Position numbers and translations under genes: made by a program. This document shows positions 16,102-24,715 of a DNA stretch of 64,000 nt, in pieces. Under the pieces are notes generated by a model. It searched no databases. It was not told where the DNA came from and saw nothing but the letters and a program-made list of their open reading frames with translations. Within the stretch, counting starts at the first letter, position 1. The number at the start of each line of letters is the position of its first letter. The stretch is taken from assembly GCA_028279875.1 (NCBI GenBank), contig JANQMU010000132.1:89392-153391 (forward strand), written 5' to 3'. The DNA comes from Rhizobiaceae bacterium (GTDB taxonomy: Bacteria > Pseudomonadota > Alphaproteobacteria > Rhizobiales > Rhizobiaceae).

Positions 16102-17424
16102 ATGCCTGACGGTATGCTCGCCTCATCGATGTTCCTGATGCTGTTCGGGTTCATCTTCCTCGGAATCCCGGTTTCCTTCAGCCTCATCGGCACGGCGTTT
16201 CTCTACGGAATCATGGCCTTCGGCGACAGCCTGGGCGCTGTGCTCTATGACCGGGTTTTCGGCATCGCCACGAGCCCGGTCCTGCCGGCTGTTCCCCTGT
16301 TCATCTTCATGGGCGCCATGCTGGAACGCTCGGCCATCGCCGAAAAGCTGTTCGACGTCATGCTGCTCTGGCTCGGCCGGCTGCCCGGCGGTCTCGCCGT
16401 GGCGACCATCGCCATGAGCGCGGTGTTTGCCGCCGCGACCGGCATTATCGGCGCGGTGGAGGCGGTGATCGGCATGATGGCCATTCCGGCGATGATGCGG
16501 CTGAAATACGACAAGGGGCTGATCTCCGGCACGATCTGCGCCGGCGGCTCGCTCGGCACGATCATTCCGCCGTCGATCGTCGTCATCATCTACGCCTCGA
16601 TCGCCGAAATCTCCATCGGCGAACTGTTCGCCGGCATCATGATCCCGGGCGGGCTGATGGTGGCATTCTTTCTGATCTATGTCGTAGTGCGCTCGGCGCT
16701 TCGCCCGCAGGACGGACCGCCGGTCTCGCGGGAGATCACCGATATTCCGCTTGGCGAAAAACTGTCACGCACCTTCACTGCGCTGGTGCCGGCCGTGGCT
16801 TTGATCTTCGCGGTCCTCGGCGCCATCCTGGCCGGCATCGCCTCGCCGACGGAAGCCGCCTCCGTCGGCGCCATCGGCGCCGTCCTGCTGACCGTACTCT
16901 ACCGGGAATTCTCATTCGGACTGCTTGTCCGCAGCCTGTCGAAAACCCTGACCATCACCGCCATGGTGATGCTGATCGTCGTCGGCGGCACCGGCTTTTC
17001 CAGCGTCTTTCTCGTGCTTGGCGGCAACACCCTGATCGACGACGTCGTCACCTTCCTCGATCTCGGGCCGGCCGGCAGCGTCGCCCTGTTCCTGTTCATC
17101 GTCTTCCTGCTCGGCTTCGTGCTTGACTGGGTCACGGTCGTGCTGATCTGCGTGCCGCTGTTCATGCCCATCCTCAAGGCCTTCAACATCGACCAGATCT
17201 GGTTCGCCGTGATGATGATGATCGTCATCCAGACCGCCTATCTGACGCCACCCATGGCGCCGGCGATCTTTTACTTGCGCACCATCGCCCCGCCTGAGAT
17301 CAGCTACCGGGACATGTATATCGGCGCGATCCCCTTTGTGCTGCTCGAAGTGCTCGTACTGGCCGCCGTCGCATTGTTCCCCAGCGCCGCCACCTATCTG
17401 CCCTCGCTGATGGTCGGATTCTAG
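16102..17424 (+). CDS. TRAP transporter large permease, DctM family (system 1)
   Basis: 440 residues, about 12 membrane segments, the standard length for DctM. Recognisable stretches are FIFLGIPVSFSLIGTAFLYG at the N-terminus, GGSLGTIIPPSIVVIIYASI (the substrate/ion hairpin), GIASPTEAASVGAIGAVLL and the C-terminal AYLTPPMAPAIFYL. It is the transport subunit of system 1. The substrate is unknown, but the regulon around it suggests an organic acid from amide or imide breakdown. Its stop is followed by a 437-base stretch without a convincing gene. Confidence 0.9.
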   Translation: MPDGMLASSMFLMLFGFIFLGIPVSFSLIGTAFLYGIMAFGDSLGAVLYDRVFGIATSPVLPAVPLFIFMGAMLERSAIAEKLFDVMLLWLGRLPGGLAVATIAMSAVFAAATGIIGAVEAVIGMMAIPAMMRLKYDKGLISGTICAGGSLGTIIPPSIVVIIYASIAEISIGELFAGIMIPGGLMVAFFLIYVVVRSALRPQDGPPVSREITDIPLGEKLSRTFTALVPAVALIFAVLGAILAGIASPTEAASVGAIGAVLLTVLYREFSFGLLVRSLSKTLTITAMVMLIVVGGTGFSSVFLVLGGNTLIDDVVTFLDLGPAGSVALFLFIVFLLGFVLDWVTVVLICVPLFMPILKAFNIDQIWFAVMMMIVIQTAYLTPPMAPAIFYLRTIAPPEISYRDMYIGAIPFVLLEVLVLAAVALFPSAATYLPSLMVGF

Positions 17425-17861
17425 ACCGAGCAATCCGCAAAAGGACCGCGCAGCGGTGCAAATTAGCCATATCAAAGTCAGACTCAGCAGCGTTACGCTC
17501 AAGAAAAATGCGACTGCGGGGCCAGCCCTTCAAGATACGCCACCAATCGTTGAATTCTGAAAACGGACACGCGACCTCGTGGTTCAGTCTGTCCGGAGTC
17601 CGGCAATTCAATCACGCAGCTGGAAACCGCGTCAAACCAATTGAAGGGAAGGTAGGCCAATAAGGAGAAATTTCGAATTCTCGCTGCCAAACCATGAGTG
17701 GGTCCTTTGAGGACAAAGCGACCGGGTTGCGAATCGCAGTCAATAGCCGAATTCTGTGCCATGCGAACGTTTGTGACCAACCGGACCCATATCAGCCCGA
17801 CGAACAGAGTCAAAATGGCATCGCGAATGGCGGCCGTCGGTTTTCGATCGTTCACATCGTG
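17425..17861. other. Gap without a convincing gene; one weak open frame
   Basis: This 437-base stretch has lower GC than its neighbours. The only open frame is 17499-17855 on the minus strand (118 codons, GTG start, 6 bases after the WYL regulator stop). It starts with a possible membrane helix (AILTLFVGLIWVRLVTN) but the rest looks random and no ribosome site is visible. It may be a decayed gene or a coincidence. I see no clear terminator for the TRAP operon here. Confidence 0.4.
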
Positions 17862-18599
17862 TCACGGCGTGACGGCACCGGAGCCCTCGATCGCCTGTTC
17901 GAAGGTTGCGCGCGGCCGCACTTGAAACTTTTCGTTTTGGATTTCGGCATCGAACATCCGGTCGCAGCGAAAATACCGGACACCGTCTCGCTTCAGATCC
18001 CACGTGAGCAGATACCAAACTGGATAGTTCAGCACGAGGAGTTGCGGTTCGACCCACCGGTGACTTTTGTTGTTGGATCCATCCCGATATCCAAACGTCA
18101 ATACACGCCGCTCAAAAAACGCACGACAAAGCGTATCCGCCACCGAATCGTCAAGCTGACCAAAACTGACCAGAACTGGAGCAGAAGCATTGGGGCCAAT
18201 CAAAATGCGAGATTTCAGCGCCTCGATGCTCGGCCGAACCGATGGTGAGAAACTTGCGGTGAGTTTTCTGCGAACGGGAGCAAGATTGGTCAACATCCAG
18301 GGTGATCGCAACTGCTCGGCGATAGCAATACTCACGAGAAGATCGACGGCCTCCCGGTAGTTCAGGGTCAACCGCCCCACACCCCAGTTGCGGTGCAGAC
18401 GAATACCGCCGCCCCGGCCGCGGTCGGCCTCAACAGGAATGCCGCGCTCTCGCAGAAGTGCGATATCGCGGAACAGTGTCCGCCTGCTGACACCGAGTTC
18501 GGCCGCGACAGCATCAACTGTCATATGCGCATCGGCCTTTAGCCGACTTGTAAACAGCTCAAGACGTTCAATGCGGTTCAGTGTTCTGGAGCGACTCAT
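17862..18599 (-). CDS. YafY-type transcription regulator (HTH + WYL domain)
   Basis: 245 residues. An N-terminal DeoR-like helix-turn-helix is seen at VDAVAAELGVSRRTLFRDI (about 29-47), followed by a wing (VEADRGRGGGIRL). The C-terminal WYL domain spans about 140-215, with the variant LTFGYRDGS and VWYLLTWDLKRDGVRYFRCDRM, where the conserved WYL becomes WYLL and the RxFR motif is kept. These proteins sense small ligands and usually control a neighbouring gene. The neighbour is the divergent ABM-domain gene at 18670, and a palindrome at 18609-18625 sits between them only 10 bases before this start, suggesting autoregulation. Confidence 0.87.
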   Translation of the reverse strand: MSRSRTLNRIERLELFTSRLKADAHMTVDAVAAELGVSRRTLFRDIALLRERGIPVEADRGRGGGIRLHRNWGVGRLTLNYREAVDLLVSIAIAEQLRSPWMLTNLAPVRRKLTASFSPSVRPSIEALKSRILIGPNASAPVLVSFGQLDDSVADTLCRAFFERRVLTFGYRDGSNNKSHRWVEPQLLVLNYPVWYLLTWDLKRDGVRYFRCDRMFDAEIQNEKFQVRPRATFEQAIEGSGAVTP

Positions 18600-18608
18600 C
18601 AGACAAAT

Positions 18609-18625
18609 GTGACATTAAATGACAC
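18609..18625. promoter_or_regulatory. Palindrome in the divergent WYL regulator/ABM promoter
   Basis: GTGACATTAAATGACAC reads as GTG-CATT and AATG-CAC arms around a central A, with one mismatched pair. It is 10 bases from the regulator start and 45 from the ABM start, the position expected for a YafY-family operator. Confidence 0.5.
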
Positions 18626-18669
18626 CTATTTCATTATCACCGCTTTGATCGGAAGCAAAGGAGAACCAA

Positions 18670-18996
18670 ATGACCGACCACGTTGTAGAAACCGCCACCA
18701 TCACGCTCCGTCAAGGCGTGACTGAACAGGAGCTCCTGGAAGCCTCGGAAACCCTTCAGACGGGTTTTCTGCAGAAACAACCGGGCTTCCTGAGGCGCGA
18801 GTTGCTGAAGCAGGACCAGCGAAACTTCCTGGATCTTGTGCACTGGAGGAGCCAGCGCGACGCCGAAAACGGGATGCTGCAGGCCGAGACATCGAGCGAT
18901 TGCGCGGCCTTCTTCTCGCTCATGGAAATCAACGAGGAAAATCCGTCGGAGGGTGTGATCCATTATCGTTCCATCGCAGTCTACGCGGACGAATGA
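18670..18996 (+). CDS. Antibiotic-biosynthesis-monooxygenase (ABM) domain protein
   Basis: 108 residues, one ferredoxin-like alpha/beta barrel domain of the ABM/Dabb type: ETATITLRQGVTEQELLEAS, then QKQPGFLRRELLKQDQ and FLDLVHWRSQRDAENGM are the typical strand-helix pattern. Family members are cofactor-free monooxygenases or small binding proteins of unknown role. AAAGGAG lies 6 bases upstream of the ATG. It is divergent from the WYL regulator, its probable controller, and followed by a strong terminator. Confidence 0.75.
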   Translation: MTDHVVETATITLRQGVTEQELLEASETLQTGFLQKQPGFLRRELLKQDQRNFLDLVHWRSQRDAENGMLQAETSSDCAAFFSLMEINEENPSEGVIHYRSIAVYADE

Positions 18997-19038
18997 CCGC
19001 CTGATGACCTGAATGTGGCCGCAGCAGCGGCAACTCTC

Positions 19039-19071
19039 GATCTCCGCCTGAAATCAAGCGGAGATCTTTTT
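19039..19071 (+). terminator. Intrinsic terminator after the ABM gene
   Basis: GATCTCCGC and GCGGAGATC form a perfect 9-bp stem with a 10-base loop, directly followed by TTTTT. It separates the ABM gene from the MFS gene and shows that the longer open frame of the MFS gene, beginning at 19015, is not the coding start. Confidence 0.88.
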
Positions 19072-19179
19072 GAATTCTCCACGATAGCCGACCACCCGCA
19101 ACTCGCCTCTGATGTTCGCCACGGAAGGCCTTCGTGTCATACTGCCGGGGTTGATTCGCCCCTTTGGCAGGTGTTGGCA

Positions 19180-20421
19180 GTGGCACGGATTGCGCTTCTC
19201 TTTGTTGTCTTCATTGACATCCTCGGCCTGGGACTGCTCCTGCCCATCTTGAGTTCGCTGCTGCTTGACCCCGCGCAACACTTCCTGCCGAAGGATATTT
19301 CCCAGGCCGGCCGGGAACTGCGCTACGGAATGGTACTCGGCCTGTTTTTTCTGGCCTGGTTTTTTGGCGCTGCCTTCATTTCCAAACTGTCCGACTATAT
19401 CGGACGCAAGGTCTCCATCCTCATCTGCCTGTTCGGCGGGTTCGTCGGTTACGCCCTGACCATTGCCGCAATCGAATATTCCAGTCTGATCCTGCTCATC
19501 GTCGGCCGATTTATCGGTGGGTTCACCGCCGGCAATCAGCCGATCGCCCAAGCCGCGCTTATCGACGAGGCGCAGGACGATCGCCAGAAGGCTGAATTCA
19601 TGGGGCAGATGGTGGCAGCGGTCTCGCTTGGCCTCATTGCCGGCCCGCTGATCACGGCGAGCCTCAGCAGCCGGTTTCTCATGGGCGATTTCGCTTCGCT
19701 CAGCCTTCCCATCTATGCCGCGATCGTGCTCGTCCTGATCAATATCGTTTTGATTGTCGTCTATTTCCGGGAGACCCTGGCCCGTCGCCGCAAGATCGAC
19801 TTCGGGCTCAGCGAGGTCTTCCTGACGCTGCTGCGTATCCGGCATCACAAGACCACCCTGCGGCTGGCGCCCGTCTTCTTCTTTGTGGTCATGGGATACA
19901 ACAGCTTCTTCATCTTTCTCAGCGACTTCCTCATCACCCGTTTCAACTTCGACACAGTGCAAAACAGCATCGTCATGATTGTCCTTGGTGCCACCATGGG
20001 GTCGATCAGCCTGTACCTTGTCGGACCGGTCCTGACCCGCTACCGGCACATCACCATCATGGTCGTGACGGTATCCATCATGGCTGTCTTCATCGCCGCC
20101 TATGTGTTCAATCCCGTAGCCGCGCTCGCCTATGTGCTGGTGATTCCGATCATCGCGGCGTTCGGGATCACCTATCCGACACTGCTGTCGATGTTTTCGG
20201 CCAGTGTCGACGAAAGCCGGCAGGGTTGGGCCATGGGTGTGTGCGTCGCTCTCTTCACCCTGGGTTCGGGATCGATTTCCATCGTCGGCGGCAGGCTCAT
20301 GGCGCTCAATCCGGGGCTGCCCATGTTCATCGGGATCGGCAGCTGCCTGTTTGCGCTGGTGCTGATCGCCCTTTTGTGGCGCAACGCCCCGGACGTGGAG
20401 AAACTCTCTCCGGCCGAATAA
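19180..20421 (+). CDS. MFS transporter, TetA-like drug/metabolite exporter family
   Basis: 413 residues, 12 membrane segments. The GTG at 19180 is chosen because the protein then begins MARIALLFVVFIDILGLGLLLP, the normal TM1 of DHA1/TetA-type MFS proteins, with AGG 8 bases upstream; GTG at 19171 is also possible. The MFS loop 2-3 motif is present as KLSDYIGRKVSI, and GRFIGGFTAGNQPIAQA matches TM4 and motif B. The role is probably proton-driven efflux, with the substrate unknown. A terminator at 19039-19071 isolates it from the gene before. A GNAT gene follows 74 bases later. Confidence 0.83.
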   Translation: MARIALLFVVFIDILGLGLLLPILSSLLLDPAQHFLPKDISQAGRELRYGMVLGLFFLAWFFGAAFISKLSDYIGRKVSILICLFGGFVGYALTIAAIEYSSLILLIVGRFIGGFTAGNQPIAQAALIDEAQDDRQKAEFMGQMVAAVSLGLIAGPLITASLSSRFLMGDFASLSLPIYAAIVLVLINIVLIVVYFRETLARRRKIDFGLSEVFLTLLRIRHHKTTLRLAPVFFFVVMGYNSFFIFLSDFLITRFNFDTVQNSIVMIVLGATMGSISLYLVGPVLTRYRHITIMVVTVSIMAVFIAAYVFNPVAALAYVLVIPIIAAFGITYPTLLSMFSASVDESRQGWAMGVCVALFTLGSGSISIVGGRLMALNPGLPMFIGIGSCLFALVLIALLWRNAPDVEKLSPAE

Positions 20422-20495
20422 TGGCCTTTGTGCGCGGAGCCAGTTGTGCTTATTTGCCGGGCCGGTTGTTGGCGTTTCAAGGCAGGATTTAAAGC

Positions 20496-21023
20496 ATGAT
20501 GACAGAACAGGCGGTGCGGGAAACCCGTCCGGAAGACCTGGCGGGGCTTCTCGCACTCTATCCTGAAGCCTTTCCCGAAGAGGAGTTGAGGCCGGTCGTC
20601 TCCGCTCTCCTTCAATCGGAGGCGGAGGTTTTGTCGCTCGCCGGATTTGAAGGCGATGCGGTGGTCGCTCACATCCTCTTCACCCTGTGCGGGACGGTCG
20701 AACAGGATCGGAGCGGGGCGCTTCTTGCGCCCCTTGGCGTGATCCCCTCTCATCAGCGGCAGGGCTGGGGCAAAAGGCTGGTCCGCGACGGGCTGCGGCG
20801 GCTGGAGAACCGGGGGATCAACCAGGCCCTCGTTCTCGGTGATCCGGCCTATTACGGACGCTTCGGATTCCGTACCGAGCGGAACGTGCTCGCCCCCTAT
20901 CCCATTGCCGACGAATGGGCGGATGCCTGGCAGTCCGTCACGCTCGCCTCCCGCAAGGCCCTGCCCGCTGGGCGGCTCCTGCTTCCGGAGCCCTGGCTGG
21001 AGCCCGCCCTCTGGGGACCTTGA
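20496..21023 (+). CDS. GNAT N-acetyltransferase (YhbS-like)
   Basis: 175 residues. The acetyl-CoA loop is seen as VIPSHQRQGWGKRLVRDGL (motif A, Q/RxxGxG/A), followed by LVLGDPAYYGRFGFR (motif B), which is typical of the YhbS branch of predicted acetyltransferases. The N-terminal VRETRPEDLAGLLALY is the usual alpha1 region. The acceptor is unknown. It sits downstream of the MFS gene and convergent with an SDR gene. Confidence 0.82.
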   Translation: MMTEQAVRETRPEDLAGLLALYPEAFPEEELRPVVSALLQSEAEVLSLAGFEGDAVVAHILFTLCGTVEQDRSGALLAPLGVIPSHQRQGWGKRLVRDGLRRLENRGINQALVLGDPAYYGRFGFRTERNVLAPYPIADEWADAWQSVTLASRKALPAGRLLLPEPWLEPALWGP

Positions 21024-21047
21024 TCGGCATGGCCGCCTGTCGTCACC

Positions 21048-21836
21048 TTACAACGTGTCGAACGGTTCCGGCTGGGTTCCGTCCACATCGGTGAAGCCGT
21101 ATTGCCGGGCCACCACGGCGGTCTCCTGAATCGTGCCAGACCGTTTCATTACATCCGGGTCCGCTGCCAGCGCGGCGATGGCGCGCCCGACAAAGCGGGC
21201 TGACTCGCGTTTGGGCATTTTGCCCTTTTTGCTGTCGATGACATGCCCCGGGTAAAGCGACATCACGGCAACGCCAAGGGGTTTCAACTCGTGCGCCATG
21301 TCCCGGCTCATCGCATCCGTCGCGGCCTTGGCGGCACCGTAAGCGACGTTTCCATAATATTTGCGCGCCGCGTAAAACGAGATATTCACAATCAGCCCGC
21401 TGCCCTGCGCGATCATCACCGGCGCCGCACAGCCCGCAGCAACGTAATTCGAACGGACACCGACCCGGTGCATTTCGTCCCACAGTTCCGGCGGTTGCGT
21501 CCAGAACGGATCTTTCCACTTGAAACCCTTGTTGGCTGAACGGTTGCGCAAACGGGCATAGCCGCCCCAGGCATTGTTCACCAGAATGTCGAGCCGACCC
21601 GCCTCGTCGACAACCCGCGCGAAGGCCGCACGAACCGCCTCATCGTCATTGTGATTGCACGGAACCGCGATGCCCTTGCCGCCGGCATTGGTTATGCCGG
21701 CCACGCTTCGATCCGTCACCGTCCTGCCGGTGACATAGACCGTCGCACCGACCTCCCCCAGACCGAGCGCAATGCCCTTGCCGACACTGCGCGTTCCGCC
21801 GGTGACGATCGCGATCCTGCCGCTTAGCTGCCCCAT
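21048..21836 (-). CDS. Short-chain dehydrogenase/reductase, DHRS1-like
   Basis: 262 residues from the ATG at 21836, with GAGG 9 bases upstream; the open frame reaches 21944 but adds no SDR sequence. The cofactor motif is TGGTRSVGKGIALGL, NNAWGG replaces NNAG, and the catalytic YGAAK is preceded by the NISFYAA strand. The insert with FWTQPPELWDEMHRVGVRSNY is the hallmark of DHRS1-type SDRs. The expected reaction is NAD(P)-dependent carbonyl reduction. It has no clear operon partner and is divergent from the GFA gene. Confidence 0.85.
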   Translation of the reverse strand: MGQLSGRIAIVTGGTRSVGKGIALGLGEVGATVYVTGRTVTDRSVAGITNAGGKGIAVPCNHNDDEAVRAAFARVVDEAGRLDILVNNAWGGYARLRNRSANKGFKWKDPFWTQPPELWDEMHRVGVRSNYVAAGCAAPVMIAQGSGLIVNISFYAARKYYGNVAYGAAKAATDAMSRDMAHELKPLGVAVMSLYPGHVIDSKKGKMPKRESARFVGRAIAALAADPDVMKRSGTIQETAVVARQYGFTDVDGTQPEPFDTL

Positions 21837-22019
21837 ATCGAAGATCCTCGAGTAACCTTGCGGCCGGGCATTGCGTATTGGCGGCTCGGCCGCGTTGACC
21901 GAACTCAATTTGCCTCTCATTTTATTTCGGTGAGGAAGCCTCAATTATGACGTTGCTCCGAATCAGATGTTCTCGTAATGTTCTCATCAAGCAGATCTTG
22001 AAAGAGGAGAATCGGTCAG

Positions 22020-22418
22020 ATGATCGCAGGAAGCTGTTGCTGCGGAGCGGTGAAGTTCGAGTTGTCATCCGAACCGTCAACGATGGGCACTTGCCATTGC
22101 ACGCGGTGCCGCAAAGTCGGCGCCAGCGCCATCGTCTTTGTCAAAAAGCAGGATCTGAAATGGGTACGGGGGAAAGAACACGTCGCGCTCTATGAGCCGG
22201 AAGCCCCTTACAAATATGGCAGGTGCTTTTGCCGGATGTGTGGAACATCGCTCGGTGAAATCCTCTCGCAGGAGGACAGTTTTCCCATTGCGGCAAATGC
22301 CCTGGACACTGAATTCGGTCTCAAAAACCAGTTTCACGAATTTGTTTCCGAAAAACCGGGCTGGTACGAAATCTGCGACGACGCACCGCAATCTGAGGGA
22401 CATCCTTCGCTCGGCTGA
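22020..22418 (+). CDS. GFA/CENP-V family zinc protein
   Basis: 132 residues. Cysteines expected for two structural/catalytic zinc sites are present: C6-C8, the C25-x-C27-x2-C30 set (CHCTRC) and C69-x-C71-x2-C74 (CFCRMC). The family is named after a glutathione-dependent formaldehyde-activating enzyme, though most members have no proven activity. The ATG at 22020 has GAGGAG about 12 bases upstream. It ends 12 bases from the convergent MmgE/PrpD gene and closes the block of genes that interrupts the GntR regulon. Confidence 0.82.
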   Translation: MIAGSCCCGAVKFELSSEPSTMGTCHCTRCRKVGASAIVFVKKQDLKWVRGKEHVALYEPEAPYKYGRCFCRMCGTSLGEILSQEDSFPIAANALDTEFGLKNQFHEFVSEKPGWYEICDDAPQSEGHPSLG

Positions 22419-22430
22419 GCGATTTGGATT

Positions 22431-23792
22431 TTATTCGGTGATCATGAAAGCCCCGGCGCCATCGGCACGCTCCAGTGCCTGGGCCCGGTCGAACAGTCTG
22501 ATGGCCAAATCCTCGTCGACCTCGCCCCAGCGAGCGCAGTCCATGAACTTCTCGCGCAGGCGCTCCGGGCCCATCGGCGCGTCGGCATGGCCGGTGGCCC
22601 GCTTGACATGGGGCGATTCCAGGATGGTGCCGTCGCGCAATTCGACATGAACCACATCGTAAGGCGTGGCGTTCGGGTAACCCGGATCGAATTCCTCGAC
22701 CGCGATCACCTCGGTCGCCCGCATCAGCCGGCGAAGTTCCGTGTCGGCAAGCGCCGACGGGGTCAGCTCGGCAAGGCCCACACTGCCGAAACGCAGGGCC
22801 GCCGAACAGGCAAAGGGCAGGCTGAATTTGGCTTCCGACGGGTCTTTCGGATCGGCAAAGGGCATCACCGCGGCAAATTTCGTGCTGACCCGGGGCCGGA
22901 TCGCAACCACATCGGCGCTGTCGACGGGCCGATCCGCGATCAGTCGCAGCACGGCTTCAATGCAGCGCTGCGACGCGCCAACCGTCGGATGCAGTTTGAC
23001 ATTGAGCCCGTAACGCTCCGCCCGCCACAATTCCCCGAACCGGGCTTCGGTCTTAAGGTCGCAATTGCCCTTCGGCGTCAACGCGGCCAGAAGACCGGTC
23101 TCGGCATCCAGCACTTCGCCGCGCGCGGTAAAGCCGTTTGCCGCCAGCCTCGCCGCCCGGATGCCCGATTCGGCGGCTTTTCCGGCATGATAGGCCTTGG
23201 TCATGGAGCCGAAATTCCCCATCAATCCGCCGGCATGCGACGCTGCCAGGGCAATCGCATGGACCGACCGTTCGGCGTCGAGCCCCATGACCGACGCCGC
23301 GGCGGCTGCCGCCGCGACGGGACCGAAGACGGCCGTCGGATGCCAGCCCTTGCTGTGCAGATGATCCTTTTCGCGCAGCATCAGCTCCGCCCAGACCTCA
23401 TAGCCCACCGCATAGGCGGTCATCATGCGTTTTCCATCGGCATCCGAAAGGCTGGAGGCAGCCAGGATCGTCGGCACCAAGACAGCGCTCGGATGGTTGG
23501 AAAAGGCAAAATCGTCATAGTCGATCGCGTGGCATGCCGTCGCATCGATAAGCGCCGCCATCTCCGCCGGCCCCCGCCCGGCACCGAGCAGGAAGGCCGT
23601 CTCGTCGGAGCGCCCCTGGCTGCCCGCATAGGCAACAATCTGGCGCGTCACCTCTTCATGCCGGCCGGCAAGCAGCACCGCCAGCGCATCAGTGAAGCCG
23701 AGGCGGACGGTATCGCGCGTCTTGGGCGGCAGCTGATCGAATGCCACGGAAGCCGCAAAGCGCCCGGCGGCTTCGGCAAGTCGCACGCTCAT
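22431..23792 (-). CDS. MmgE/PrpD family protein (copy 1)
   Basis: 453 residues from the ATG at 23792, which overlaps the upstream deacetylase stop (ATGA) and has GGAAGG 7 bases before it. MmgE/PrpD enzymes include 2-methylcitrate dehydratase, cis-aconitate decarboxylase and iminodisuccinate epimerase, so they act on small di- or tricarboxylates. The family core is clear: FTDALAVLLAGR, the CHAIDYDDFAFSNHPSAVLV segment, KGWHPTAVFGP, and VKLHPTVGASQRCIEAV. It is the last gene of a DJ-1/deacetylase/deacetylase/prpD operon. A paralogue at 36883-38253 shares the same motifs, and both operons carry GTATAC operators. Confidence 0.87.
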   Translation of the reverse strand: MSVRLAEAAGRFAASVAFDQLPPKTRDTVRLGFTDALAVLLAGRHEEVTRQIVAYAGSQGRSDETAFLLGAGRGPAEMAALIDATACHAIDYDDFAFSNHPSAVLVPTILAASSLSDADGKRMMTAYAVGYEVWAELMLREKDHLHSKGWHPTAVFGPVAAAAAAASVMGLDAERSVHAIALAASHAGGLMGNFGSMTKAYHAGKAAESGIRAARLAANGFTARGEVLDAETGLLAALTPKGNCDLKTEARFGELWRAERYGLNVKLHPTVGASQRCIEAVLRLIADRPVDSADVVAIRPRVSTKFAAVMPFADPKDPSEAKFSLPFACSAALRFGSVGLAELTPSALADTELRRLMRATEVIAVEEFDPGYPNATPYDVVHVELRDGTILESPHVKRATGHADAPMGPERLREKFMDCARWGEVDEDLAIRLFDRAQALERADGAGAFMITE

Positions 23793-24715
23793 TGCTGCGC
23801 CTTCCATGCGGCAAGGATATCGCCGCCGGTCGCACACCAGATGTCCGACTGGCCGCACAGTTCAGCCAGCATGCCGTCAAACGCCTTGATACGGTGGGGC
23901 ACACCGCTGATCCACGGACGCAGCGGCAGCGCCAGGATACGCGCCGTGTCCTGCCGTTCAGCCTCCCGCGACAGGAACCGGTAGGCATCGAGAACCTGTT
24001 CGACATAGTCTTCGGGCCGCTGGCGATATTCTTCGAGCAGCCGGATATCTGACAGTTCGAAACCGAGCGGCATCGCCGTCAGCCCCGTCGCATCGCCGGT
24101 CATCGCGTAGGGAAGTTCGTCATTGACCCAGTCGCAGCTATAGGCAAAGCCGGCTTCGGCAACGAGCCGCGTCGTGTTTGACGAAAGCGCGTTCGCCGGT
24201 GCGTACCAGCCCGCCGGCGGCGCGCCGATGACGGCCGAGAGAGCGTCGCGGCACTCGGTGATCAGCCGCCGCTCCTGTTCCTCGTCAAGATAGTCACCGT
24301 GGATGGCGCCCATATCCCTGCCATGGGCGATAATCTCGCAATCCTCCTCAAGACAGTCCGCGACAAGCCGCGGATAGCGCTCGACCAGCCGGCTGTTGAG
24401 CGCGATCGAGCAGGGCACCTGATGCGCCTTCAGAACCTCCAGCAGACGGTAAATGCCGACGCGGTTGCCGTAATCGGCCAGTGTGTAGAACCAGTAGTCG
24501 GGATAGGGCCGGCGCATGCCGCCCGTCGGATTGATCGGTTCGGGGGCCATGTCGAGTGGAAAGAACTCGAGAACCGGCACCACCCACAGCGCCACCCGCT
24601 TGTCGCCGGGCCAGATGATCTTGTTGCGCTCCGGCAGGAAGCTGGCGGCATAGAGATCGTGATCCATGCCCTCCTTGCGCAACGGATAGGTCAGATAGGA
24701 CGGATCAACGCTCAT
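23789..24715 (-). CDS. Polysaccharide-deacetylase-family amidohydrolase (copy 2)
   Basis: 308 residues, NodB-fold homologue of the PuuE/imidase-like branch, in which ring or linear amides are hydrolysed instead of acetylated sugars. DYGNRVGIYRLLEV replaces the usual TxDDG motif, CEIIAHGRDMGAIHG corresponds to the His motif, and LPLRPWISGVPHR is the last conserved motif. The paralogue at 24705-25646 and PuuE-like proteins have His where this one has Arg (PLHPW versus PLRPW), so substrate or activity may differ. It overlaps both neighbours: 11 bases with copy 1 and 4 bases with prpD. It is not a polysaccharide enzyme by context. Confidence 0.82.
   Translation of the reverse strand: MSVDPSYLTYPLRKEGMDHDLYAASFLPERNKIIWPGDKRVALWVVPVLEFFPLDMAPEPINPTGGMRRPYPDYWFYTLADYGNRVGIYRLLEVLKAHQVPCSIALNSRLVERYPRLVADCLEEDCEIIAHGRDMGAIHGDYLDEEQERRLITECRDALSAVIGAPPAGWYAPANALSSNTTRLVAEAGFAYSCDWVNDELPYAMTGDATGLTAMPLGFELSDIRLLEEYRQRPEDYVEQVLDAYRFLSREAERQDTARILALPLRPWISGVPHRIKAFDGMLAELCGQSDIWCATGGDILAAWKAQQ

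Noticed and set aside
17499..17855. 118-codon minus-strand frame after the WYL regulator
   Set aside because: No ribosome site, no recognisable domain apart from one hydrophobic stretch; kept only as a note on the gap.
19015..19179. N-terminal extension of the MFS protein
   Set aside because: It would run through an intrinsic terminator and its residues do not resemble an MFS leader; the start was moved to 19180.
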